From Anaerolineales bacterium (GTDB taxonomy: Bacteria > Chloroflexota > Anaerolineae > Anaerolineales > UBA4823): DNA of 38,731 bases. The position numbers were made by a program, and so were the translations under genes. Positions 16,521 to 24,450 of this stretch are shown here, in pieces. The DNA is taken from NCBI GenBank assembly GCA_016932955.1, contig JAFGBV010000259.1, positions 1 to 38,731 of the forward strand. Reading direction: 5' to 3'. The notes under the pieces are model-generated. The model saw nothing but the letters and a program-made list of their open reading frames with translations. It did not search any database and was not told the DNA's origin. The first letter of the stretch is position 1. Each line of letters starts with the position of its first letter.

Positions 16521-17486
16521 ATGCCCGTTGAAATTCCCAAGGAAACCTGGCCTGGTGCGGTTCGTGCGGTCACCATTGGTGCAACCGCCGCGGATGGAGG
16601 GACGCGTAAGAGCACTGTCACCGTTGGCGGGGAAAAGTGTATGCCATTTCTCCATTACGAGGTTCCTGCGCCTAGTTCTCCGGCTGTGGCAGTGGAAATC
16701 AAAGATTATCCACCAGATGATTGGTCGTCATTGCTGCTGGAGGCGTGGGGGGATGCGATTCAAAATCCAGCCAGTTGGGCGAAAGCCGCCGAAGCAGCCG
16801 GTGCAGATTTGATCCAGCTCTCCCTCAGCCTGAACAGCCCCGACGGCAAACCCAACCCACCACAAGCAGCAGTTGATGCAGTCAAAGCTGTTCTCGAGGC
16901 AACCGGCTTACCGCTGATCGTATTTGGGCCTGGGCAGGCAGAAGCAGACAACAACCTGATAGTTCCGGTCGCAGAAGCCACCCAAGGCGAACGATTGCTG
17001 TTGGGCTTGTGCGAGGATAAGAATTATCGAACCATCGTCGCTACGGCAATGGCTAACGGCCATCTGGTGAACGCACGCACGCCGATGGATGTTAACCTCG
17101 CCAAACAACTCAATATCTTGATCAGCGACATGGGAATGCCTCTTGACCGAATTATTATGGATCCCACAACGGGAGCGCTTGGATACGGCATCGAATATGG
17201 TTATTCGGCTATGGAGCGCCTGCGCCTGGCAGCGTTGCAAGGAGATAGCATGACGCAACTGCCAATGCTTGTGACGCCCGGCTTTGAAGCCTGGAAAACC
17301 AAGGAGGCCAAAGTGGGCAGTGGTGTGCCGGATGCCTGGGGGGATTGGGCACAGCGCTCGATTCATTGGGAAACACTGACCGCCATCACTTTATTGGAGG
17401 CTGGTGCAAACATAATCATATTGCGCCACCCAGAGAGTGTGCGGCGGGTGAAACTGGCAATCGCTGACCTGGCTGCCAGGGTATGA
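16521..17486 (+). CDS. acsD: Corrinoid iron-sulfur protein small subunit
   Basis: A 321-residue AcsD/CdhD-family TIM-barrel protein, the small subunit of the corrinoid iron-sulfur protein that carries the methyl group between methyl-THF and acetyl-CoA synthase. Family features are the N-terminal VTIGATAADGGTRKSTVTVG, the FLHYE segment, MDPTTGALGYGIEYGYSAMER and the C-terminal LLEAGANIIILRHPESV. AAGGAGG precedes the ATG. It lies 30 bases ahead of acsC, its heterodimer partner. Confidence 0.96.
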   Translation: MPVEIPKETWPGAVRAVTIGATAADGGTRKSTVTVGGEKCMPFLHYEVPAPSSPAVAVEIKDYPPDDWSSLLLEAWGDAIQNPASWAKAAEAAGADLIQLSLSLNSPDGKPNPPQAAVDAVKAVLEATGLPLIVFGPGQAEADNNLIVPVAEATQGERLLLGLCEDKNYRTIVATAMANGHLVNARTPMDVNLAKQLNILISDMGMPLDRIIMDPTTGALGYGIEYGYSAMERLRLAALQGDSMTQLPMLVTPGFEAWKTKEAKVGSGVPDAWGDWAQRSIHWETLTAITLLEAGANIIILRHPESVRRVKLAIADLAARV

Positions 17487-17516
17487 TCAGCATTTGATAT
17501 TAGATGGAGTGACGAT

Positions 17517-18857
17517 ATGGCTCTAAGTGGCATCCAAATCTATAAAATGCTCCCGCAGACCAACTGCAAGGAATGCGGGTATCCCACCTGCCTTGCCTTT
17601 GCAATGAAGCTGGCAGCCAAGCAGGCAGAACTTTCCGCCTGCCCTTATGTGACAGAAGAATCGAAAGCTCAGCTAGCTGAATCAGCAGCGCCGCCGATTC
17701 GCCTGGTTACACTCAAAGCAGATGGACATCAAGTCAAGGCGGGCAATGAGGTGGTCATATTCCGCCATGAAAAAACATTCTACAACTTTCCCGGCCTCTT
17801 CATCCGCCTGCGCGATGATATGAGTGCAGAGGAGATACAGACCAAAGTAACTGCAGCCGATCAGTATGCAGTGAATTATGTTGGCATGGATCTGACCATT
17901 GATGGGTTTGCAGTTGCTTCTATCAAAGGTGACGCTGCAGCTTTCGCGGCAGCAGTGAAGGCCGTTCGGCAGGCCAGCAAGCGACCGTTGATCCTGATGA
18001 GCCGTGCTGCCGATATTATGAAAGCTGGATTGGAAGTACTGCCCGGAGAAACACCCTTGATCTATGGCGCAGATGCCCAAAACGCCGACGCCTTCTCCGA
18101 ACTGGCTAAACAATATAAAGCCGCTCTGGCTGTGTTGGCTCCCACCCTGGACGATTTGGTTGATCTGACTGAAAAGATCAAAGCTGGCGGTGTGGAAGAT
18201 CTGGTGCTTGACCCCGGCGGGAGAGACCTGGCGTCAGGGCTGGCCATAGGTACCCAGCTTCGTAAACTGGCGATTAAAAAGAACTTCCGTGCCCTTGGAT
18301 TCCCAGTGATCGCTTTCCCCGGCGATGCCGGAGATCCCGCCATCGAATCGGTGCGGGCAGCCCAGGCAATTGCCAAATATGCCGGTTTCATAGTCCTGGA
18401 TACCTTCTCACCTGATTTTATTTACCCCTTGCTGGTAATGCGTGCGAATATCTACACCGATCCCCAGAAACCTATCCAGGTGCAGCCGGGCATCTACGAG
18501 ATCAACTCCCCCAAGCCCGAAGACCCGGTGCTGGTAACGACCAACTTCAGCATCACATACTTCAGCGTGGCAAACGAGGTAGAAGGGTCTGGCTTACCAG
18601 CCTGGCTGATAGTGGCAGACGCGGAAGGCATGAGCGTGCTGACAGCCTGGGCGGCCGGAAAATTTGACGCCGAGCGCATCGCCAAGTCGGTCAAAACCTT
18701 CAATGTAGAAGATAAAGTCAGCCGAAAGCGCATCGTGCTCCCGGGGCATGTGGCTGTCCTTTCCGGAGAACTGGAGGCTGAACTGCCCGACTGGGAAATC
18801 CGCGTGGGTCCACGCGAAGCAGTCGATCTGCCTACCTTCATGAAGCAGGCGTTATGA
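17517..18857 (+). CDS. acsC: Corrinoid iron-sulfur protein large subunit
   Basis: A 446-residue AcsC/CdhE. The N-terminal 4Fe-4S domain has C17, C20, C25 and C42 (NCKECGYPTC ... SACPY), the cluster that reductively reactivates the cobalt. A TIM barrel and a C-terminal cobalamin-binding domain follow (ITYFSVANEVEGSGLPAWLIVADAEG region onward). With AcsD it accepts a methyl group from AcsE and passes it to AcsB. A hairpin lies between this gene and the activator gene downstream. Confidence 0.96.
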   Translation: MALSGIQIYKMLPQTNCKECGYPTCLAFAMKLAAKQAELSACPYVTEESKAQLAESAAPPIRLVTLKADGHQVKAGNEVVIFRHEKTFYNFPGLFIRLRDDMSAEEIQTKVTAADQYAVNYVGMDLTIDGFAVASIKGDAAAFAAAVKAVRQASKRPLILMSRAADIMKAGLEVLPGETPLIYGADAQNADAFSELAKQYKAALAVLAPTLDDLVDLTEKIKAGGVEDLVLDPGGRDLASGLAIGTQLRKLAIKKNFRALGFPVIAFPGDAGDPAIESVRAAQAIAKYAGFIVLDTFSPDFIYPLLVMRANIYTDPQKPIQVQPGIYEINSPKPEDPVLVTTNFSITYFSVANEVEGSGLPAWLIVADAEGMSVLTAWAAGKFDAERIAKSVKTFNVEDKVSRKRIVLPGHVAVLSGELEAELPDWEIRVGPREAVDLPTFMKQAL

Positions 18858-18863
18858 ACGATC

Positions 18864-18893
18864 TGCCCCTGAGGGTTCCCAACCTTGGGGGCA
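18864..18893 (+). promoter_or_regulatory. Hairpin covering the likely ribosome site of acsV
   Basis: The segment 18864-18874 pairs with 18883-18893 over 11 positions (two G-T wobbles) around an 8-base loop. The only Shine-Dalgarno-like G-rich stretch for the gene at 18901 (GGGGG, 18887-18891) sits in the 3' arm. Such a fold would hide the ribosome site unless translation of acsC or another factor opens it, which could keep this activator at low level. Confidence 0.45.
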
Positions 18894-18900
18894 ATGATTT

Positions 18901-20961
18901 ATGACAGAACACACCGTTACCTTTGATACAGGCTCAAGCCCCGTGCGCGTGCGCACGGGCACACTGCTCAGTGAGGCCGCTCGCATGGCTGGTGTTGAGA
19001 TCAGCCAGCCATGCGGGGGGCAAGGACGTTGCGGGCGTTGTGCGGTCAAGATAGTTGAAGGGAACGCTCGTCGGCGCAGCACACTGCGCCTCTCTGCAGA
19101 AGATGTAGAGCAAGGTTACGCTCTCGCCTGCCAGACCGTGGTCGAGGGCGATATCGTCGTTTCAGTCCCGCCACAAGAGAAAATCGAACGCCGCCTCACC
19201 TCCGACCGCACTGCCATCGAGGTCACGGTTCCGATTGACTATGATTTCCACGTCTACCAAACGATCCGCCGTTTTCCACTTAAGATCTCCCCGCCACGCC
19301 TGGACGATCAGACTGACGACTGGAGCCGCCTGAAAATTGCCCTGCTCCAGCAGGCTGGCCTCGCCAATACCCGGGCTTCCTTGCGCCTATTGCAAAACCT
19401 GGGCGAGATTCTCCGCCAGGGTGATTGGCAAGTTACCGCCATCGTCGATATCCAGGCTGAACCCTATGCATCGCAGCCCGAGGAACGCCTGATCGCCCTC
19501 CAGCCAGGGATTGTCAGCGAGTCGACCCCACTCTGGGGTATCGCCGTGGACATCGGCACAACAACCGTCACCGTCTGGCTGGTAGACCTCACCTCCGGTG
19601 AAGTCAAGGCCCAGGTGGCAGAATACAACGGCCAGATCAGCCGCGGTGAAGACGTTATCTCGCGCATTATCTACGCCAGCAAAGAAGAAGGTCGGCTAGA
19701 ATTACAGGCTCGCGTGTTGGAGACGATCAACACCCTGATCAATACCGCCTGCAAACGAGCCCAGGTAGAATCTGCCGAGATCGTCAAAGCCACCATTGCC
19801 GGGAATAGCACCATGATGCACTTACTGCTGGGCATTCCTGCCTCCAGCATCCGCCTCTCACCCTTTGTCACAGCTATCAACCACATCCCCTTGATGACAG
19901 CCACCAGTATCGGCATCAATATCCACCCCGATGCCACCGTGGATTGCCTTCCCGGGGTTGCCAGCTATGTGGGTGCAGATATCAGCGCTGGTGTGCTCGC
20001 CTGTCGCATGGATGAGACCGATAAGCTCACCTTATTCCTCGACGTAGGCACGAATGGCGAAACCGTATTGGGCAGCCGCGAGTGGCTGGTGACCTGTGCA
20101 TGCTCTGCAGGACCGGCTTTTGAGGGCGCCGGGGTTGTCTTTGGGATGCGCGCCACGCGGGGCGCCATCGAGGAAGTATGGGTGGCAAGCGCCAATTCTG
20201 CCACACCCTACGAGCCTACATGCCGTGTGATTGGTAACACCCGACCACGCGGTATCTGCGGCAGTGGGTTGATTTCACTGCTAGCCGAGATGTTTATCAC
20301 CGGTTTGGTGGACAAGGCTGGCAACATCAATCTCTCGCGTGCCAGCCTCACCCCACGCGTCCGTGAAGGGGAACATGGCCCAGAATATGTCGTGGCATGG
20401 GCTGATGAGACCGAGCATGGTAAAGACATCGTGATCACCCATGTGGATATTGATAATCTCAAGCGCGCCAAAGCCGCCATCTACGCCGGTTTTACTGTTC
20501 TGGCGCAAAGTGTAGGAGTGCCCCTAGAATTGGTCGACCAAGTGCTGATTGGCGGCTCATTCGGAAAATATGTTAACCTTGAAAAAGCCGTCCAGATTGG
20601 CTTACTCCCTGACCTTAGCGATCCCCCTAATAATCGCTCTGCGGAACAAAGCAGCGAAAAAGAAAATCGCTGGGAAAAGTTCCAATTTCTTGGCAATACT
20701 TCTGTCAAAGGCGCTTACTATGCGCTATTAGACTGGCGCGACCGTGAGCGTGTCAAGGAAATTGCCTCGCAGATGACCTATATTGAGCTTTCTGCAGATA
20801 ATTCCTTCTATGAGGCATTTATGTCAGCAATGTTCTTGCCCCATACTGACTTATCCAGTTTTCCAAGAGTTGCTGCTGCCATTGAGAATATCGATTCTCT
20901 AAATTCCAGCGATGGGACGGTTGCAGCACCACCAATCGAACACAAACCTAGTAGAATTTAA
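18901..20961 (+). CDS. acsV: Reductive activator of the corrinoid iron-sulfur protein (RACo/AcsV-type)
   Basis: A 686-residue protein with an N-terminal plant-type [2Fe-2S] ferredoxin domain (C38, C44, C47 and C77, in PCGGQGRCGRC ... ALACQT) and a C-terminal ASKHA ATPase domain (WGIAVDIGTTTVTVWLVDL, DVGTNGETVLGS and IGGSFGKYVNLEKA). Proteins of this architecture use ATP to push electrons onto inactive Co(II) corrinoid and return it to Co(I). Its position between acsC and acsE fits that task exactly. The C-terminus (after about residue 660) is a short variable tail. Low-potential electrons presumably come from a ferredoxin or a flavoprotein such as the one at 23321. Confidence 0.94.
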   Translation: MTEHTVTFDTGSSPVRVRTGTLLSEAARMAGVEISQPCGGQGRCGRCAVKIVEGNARRRSTLRLSAEDVEQGYALACQTVVEGDIVVSVPPQEKIERRLTSDRTAIEVTVPIDYDFHVYQTIRRFPLKISPPRLDDQTDDWSRLKIALLQQAGLANTRASLRLLQNLGEILRQGDWQVTAIVDIQAEPYASQPEERLIALQPGIVSESTPLWGIAVDIGTTTVTVWLVDLTSGEVKAQVAEYNGQISRGEDVISRIIYASKEEGRLELQARVLETINTLINTACKRAQVESAEIVKATIAGNSTMMHLLLGIPASSIRLSPFVTAINHIPLMTATSIGINIHPDATVDCLPGVASYVGADISAGVLACRMDETDKLTLFLDVGTNGETVLGSREWLVTCACSAGPAFEGAGVVFGMRATRGAIEEVWVASANSATPYEPTCRVIGNTRPRGICGSGLISLLAEMFITGLVDKAGNINLSRASLTPRVREGEHGPEYVVAWADETEHGKDIVITHVDIDNLKRAKAAIYAGFTVLAQSVGVPLELVDQVLIGGSFGKYVNLEKAVQIGLLPDLSDPPNNRSAEQSSEKENRWEKFQFLGNTSVKGAYYALLDWRDRERVKEIASQMTYIELSADNSFYEAFMSAMFLPHTDLSSFPRVAAAIENIDSLNSSDGTVAAPPIEHKPSRI

Positions 20962-20970
20962 GGAGGCGCC

Positions 20971-21894
20971 ATGTATATCATCGGTGAAAACATTCACATC
21001 TTGTCTGATAAAGTTAAAGAGGCCCTGAAGAATAGAGACGGGAAGTTCTTTCAGGACCTTGCTGTCAAGCAAGTAGAAGCAGGTGCCCAGGTGGTTGATG
21101 TGAACCTGGGTCCTCGCAAGAGCGACGGGCAAGAAGTGTTCCCCTGGATGGTGGAGCTGCTCGAAAAAGTGGTTGATGTTCCTCTGTGCTTTGACAGCAC
21201 CAACCTGCTGGGCATCGAAGCCGGGCTGCAGAAAGTCACCAAAGCCCAGGCGATCATTAACTCCACCTCAGCAGAGCCCGAACGCCTGGAGAAAGTGCCC
21301 CTGCTGGCCAAAAAATACGATGCCCGCCTGATTGCATTGACCATGGGTAGCGGTGGGATCCCTATCGCTGCAGATGAGCGCGTCAATATCGCTGTTGAAG
21401 CTCTCATCCCGCGCATGATGGAAATCGATTACCCAATGGAATATCTGATCATTGATCCCTTAGTGCTTACAGTTTCCGGCTGCCAGGAATACTGTCCACA
21501 TTTGATCGAAGCGGTGCGCACCCTGCAATATGCCTGGGATCCAGCCCCGCACATCTCAGTCGGATTGTCCAATGTCTCAAACGCAGTGCCGCGCGAGAAT
21601 CGCCCACTGATCAACCGAGTCTATTGTGCTATGCTCATGGGCGTGGGCCTGAAGATGATGATTGCCGACCCATTAGACAATGAGCTAAAGGAAACCGTGC
21701 GCGTGATCGAACAGCGCGACGAAAGCACACCGGTGGGCCGCCTTTATCTGAAGATTGCTGACCGCATTGCCGCTGGGGAGGAACCAACCATCGATGATGT
21801 CGATAAGAGCGACCCACAACAGATGGCAATCTGGAAGACAGTTCAGATCTTGTTGAACAAAGTCATCTTTGCAGATGGCTATTTAACTCAGTGA
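20971..21894 (+). CDS. acsE: Methyl-THF:corrinoid iron-sulfur protein methyltransferase
   Basis: A 307-residue pterin-binding TIM-barrel enzyme of the AcsE/MeTr family, somewhat longer at both ends than the roughly 260-residue Moorella enzyme. Diagnostic parts are IIGENIHI at the N-terminus, VDVNLGPRK, FDSTN, INSTSAEPER and GLSNVSNAVPRENR, which holds the conserved asparagine that stabilises the methyl group. It moves the methyl group of 5-methyl-THF to the Co(I) of AcsCD. AAGGAGG precedes the start. Confidence 0.95.
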   Translation: MYIIGENIHILSDKVKEALKNRDGKFFQDLAVKQVEAGAQVVDVNLGPRKSDGQEVFPWMVELLEKVVDVPLCFDSTNLLGIEAGLQKVTKAQAIINSTSAEPERLEKVPLLAKKYDARLIALTMGSGGIPIAADERVNIAVEALIPRMMEIDYPMEYLIIDPLVLTVSGCQEYCPHLIEAVRTLQYAWDPAPHISVGLSNVSNAVPRENRPLINRVYCAMLMGVGLKMMIADPLDNELKETVRVIEQRDESTPVGRLYLKIADRIAAGEEPTIDDVDKSDPQQMAIWKTVQILLNKVIFADGYLTQ

Positions 21895-21915
21895 GGTTCA
21901 CAAGGAGATACCAGT

Positions 21916-23274
21916 ATGATGACAGAAAAAACAAAAGTCAACGTTGAAGAACTGCTCACCAAGGCAAAAAAGCCTTCGGGGGATGCAATGATGCTCCATC
22001 CCTTCTACCGGGGCAAGGTTGAGACCGCACTTAAATGCTGTGTGCGCGATTTCAACGACTTTGCCATCTGGTACACCCCTGGCGTGGCAGCGCCATGCCG
22101 CGCCATTGCCGAGGATCCAGAGAAGGTTTATGAACACACCAACAAATGGAACACGGTGGCAGTCATCAGCGATGGCACGCGCGTCTTGGGACTGGGCGAC
22201 ATTGGCCCCAAAGCCGGTCTGCCCGTAATGGAGGGCAAGGCGCTCTTGTATAAGTACCTGGGCGGTGTGGACGGGGTGGCCGTAATGCTGGATACCAAAG
22301 ATCCAGACGCGATCATCAACACCACACTCATGCTACAACCCAGTTTTGGCGGCGTGAACTTGGAAGACATCTCCCAGCCAAAATGCTTCCGGATTCTGGA
22401 CACTTTGCGCGAAAAAGCAGAAATTCCCATCTGGCACGATGATCAGCAAGGTACCGCAACTGTAACGTTGGCTGGCCTGATCAATGCCCTTAAAGTGGTG
22501 GGTAAGAAGATCGAAGATGTAAGCATTGCTTTTATAGGAAGCGGCGCTTCCAATGTTGCCATCTCGCGCCTGATCTTCGGCCGGGGGGCTAACCCGGCAC
22601 ACTGCTTCATGGTCGATAGCAAAGGCATCCTGGGGAAACACCGCAAAGACCTTGAGATGCGCAAAGCCGAATACGTGGATAAGTGGCGTTTATGCCAGAT
22701 CACAAACGCGGAAGGCCGCCAGGGTGATATCCCCGATGCCATGAAAGGTGTGGATGTTGTGATTGCACTCTCGCGCTCTGGGCCGGGTGTGATCCAGCCA
22801 GAATGGATCAAAGCCATGGGTAAAGATGCAATCTTATTTGCCTGCGCCAATCCCGTGCCCGAGATCTGGCCCTGGGAGGCCAAAGAAGCCGGTGCTGCAG
22901 TTGTTGCCACAGGCCGTTCTGATTTCCCCAATCAGGTCAACAACTCCCTCGGCTTCCCCGGCATCTTCCGCGGCACGCTGGACGTGCGCGCCCGCACCAT
23001 CACCGATGAAATGTGCTTTGCAGCTGCGCAGGCGTTGGCGGATCATATTGGCAATAAACTAGACGATGAGCATATCCTGCCTAACATGGACGACTGGGAA
23101 ATATTCCCGCGCGAAGCCGCCGCCGTCGCCGTCAAGGCGCAAGAGCAAGGCCTGGCTCGCTTCCAGATCAGTTACGAAGACGAATTCAAGCAGGCAACGA
23201 ACATCATTAAGCGCTCGCGCGACCTGACACACATGATGATGAAGGAAGGCTTCATTGCCCAGGCGCCCGTTTAA
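21916..23274 (+). CDS. Malic enzyme (oxaloacetate-decarboxylating malate dehydrogenase)
   Basis: A 452-residue malic enzyme of the short bacterial type. The substrate and metal motifs are visible: IWYTPGVAAPCRAIAED at the N-terminus, HDDQQGTATVTLAGL, the Rossmann segment IAFIGSGASNVAISRL, and NQVNNSLGFPGIFRGTLDVRA. It converts malate to pyruvate and CO2 with NAD(P), or the reverse. Cofactor choice cannot be read with confidence. It is embedded in the acs cluster behind AAGGAG, with 21 bases after acsE, which is unusual for this enzyme and suggests that C4/C3 carbon flow is co-expressed with acetyl-CoA synthesis. Two start ATGs (21916 and 21919) are adjacent. Confidence 0.93.
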   Translation: MMTEKTKVNVEELLTKAKKPSGDAMMLHPFYRGKVETALKCCVRDFNDFAIWYTPGVAAPCRAIAEDPEKVYEHTNKWNTVAVISDGTRVLGLGDIGPKAGLPVMEGKALLYKYLGGVDGVAVMLDTKDPDAIINTTLMLQPSFGGVNLEDISQPKCFRILDTLREKAEIPIWHDDQQGTATVTLAGLINALKVVGKKIEDVSIAFIGSGASNVAISRLIFGRGANPAHCFMVDSKGILGKHRKDLEMRKAEYVDKWRLCQITNAEGRQGDIPDAMKGVDVVIALSRSGPGVIQPEWIKAMGKDAILFACANPVPEIWPWEAKEAGAAVVATGRSDFPNQVNNSLGFPGIFRGTLDVRARTITDEMCFAAAQALADHIGNKLDDEHILPNMDDWEIFPREAAAVAVKAQEQGLARFQISYEDEFKQATNIIKRSRDLTHMMMKEGFIAQAPV

Positions 23275-23320
23275 TGGATGATACCCATCTACTATTTGAT
23301 AGGAACCAACGAGGTGAACT

Positions 23321-24226
23321 ATGTATGATCTGATTGTCGTCGGTGGTGGACCAGCAGGACTGACCGCTACAATTTACGCTATTCGCAAGCGCTTGAACGT
23401 TCTCCTGGTGACCAAAGACCTGGGCGGGAAAACGAATTACCGCCTGGCGCTGCCCTGGGTGAATGATTACCAGGTTATACGCGGCCTGGAGGTGATTAAC
23501 AAGTTCCGCAGCGAATTAGAATACTTGGATTTTGCTCGCCATATGGAGCCAGCCGATAAAATTCTTCGTCAAGAAAATGGCTTCAAAGTTGTCACGCGCG
23601 GCGGTGGCGAGTTGATGACCAAAGCCGTGATCATTACAACCGGTACCAAACAGCAGCGTCTGAATGTGCCAGGTGAAAAGGATTACATGATGAAAGGGCT
23701 GTGCTATTCAGCCCTGTCCTACGCGCCACTCTTCATCGACCGCAAAGTGGTTGTGATCGGCGATGGCGATCTGGCGCAACGCTCTACTGCAGAATTGGCC
23801 ACCGTGGCGCAACATGTCACTATGCTTTGCCCGGCAGACAAAATGGCCATCACCAACTTCAGCGCCAAGCTACGCGCCTCTGCCAACGTGGAGATCCTGG
23901 AAGGCTACCAGGTTGTGGAAGTGAAAGGCGATGAATTTGCCAAAGCATTGATCGTTAAAGACGCCAAAGGTCAAAAACAGGAGTTGGTTGCCGAAGGAAC
24001 CTTTGTGGAAATGTCTCTGGTGCCCAATTCCCAGATTGTAGATGGCCTGGTCAAGCTGGATGACCAGAAGCGTATCATCATCGACTGCAGCAACCGCACC
24101 AATGTGCCCGGTATCTTTGCTGCCGGTGATGTGACTAACACGTATGCCGAACAGGTACTGGTTGCGGTAGGTGAAGGCACCAAGGCCACCTTGAGTGCAT
24201 ACGATTTCCTCCTGACCCTGCCGTAA
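23321..24226 (+). CDS. Thioredoxin-reductase-like flavoprotein lacking the CxxC disulfide
   Basis: A 301-residue two-domain FAD protein with the TrxB fold: N-terminal GGGPAGLTATIYAIRK, a mid-domain VVVIGDGDLAQ and C-terminal GIFAAGDVTN. Where thioredoxin reductase has CATC, this protein reads SALS (S130-S133), so it cannot reduce a disulfide by the usual route. The HRRxxxR region that binds the NADPH 2'-phosphate is also missing after the second Rossmann motif. It may be a flavin electron carrier or a ferredoxin/NADH oxidoreductase serving AcsV or the corrinoid protein; the role is not established. It is the last gene before a terminator hairpin. Confidence 0.85.
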   Translation: MYDLIVVGGGPAGLTATIYAIRKRLNVLLVTKDLGGKTNYRLALPWVNDYQVIRGLEVINKFRSELEYLDFARHMEPADKILRQENGFKVVTRGGGELMTKAVIITTGTKQQRLNVPGEKDYMMKGLCYSALSYAPLFIDRKVVVIGDGDLAQRSTAELATVAQHVTMLCPADKMAITNFSAKLRASANVEILEGYQVVEVKGDEFAKALIVKDAKGQKQELVAEGTFVEMSLVPNSQIVDGLVKLDDQKRIIIDCSNRTNVPGIFAAGDVTNTYAEQVLVAVGEGTKATLSAYDFLLTLP

Positions 24227-24237
24227 AGCAAACGCAT

Positions 24238-24275
24238 AAGGGATGAAGGCATCTGCCAGCCTTCATCCCTTGTTA
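24238..24275 (+). terminator. Strong hairpin ending the CODH/ACS operon
   Basis: AAGGGATGAAGGC (24238-24250) pairs perfectly with its reverse complement (24259-24271) around an 8-base loop. The tail (GTTAAATCTAAT) is only modestly T-rich. It lies just after the stop at 24226. The rest of the 224-base gap before 24451 has no convincing gene; a short open frame from 24323 runs into the next gene in another frame and was rejected, and I saw no convincing promoter. Confidence 0.7.
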
Positions 24276-24450
24276 AATCTAATGGTGACTTTACTCCTCC
24301 GATAAGTATACATCCATCACTTGTGAGGAAGCAGGAGAAAAGGTTAAATCAGATAAATAATACCGGATTGGTTTCACTGGAAGCGCTATCCTGGCAGATA
24401 GTGCAATCATTGAACAGCACCTTTCAAATCATTGATAAGCAGGACAAAGC

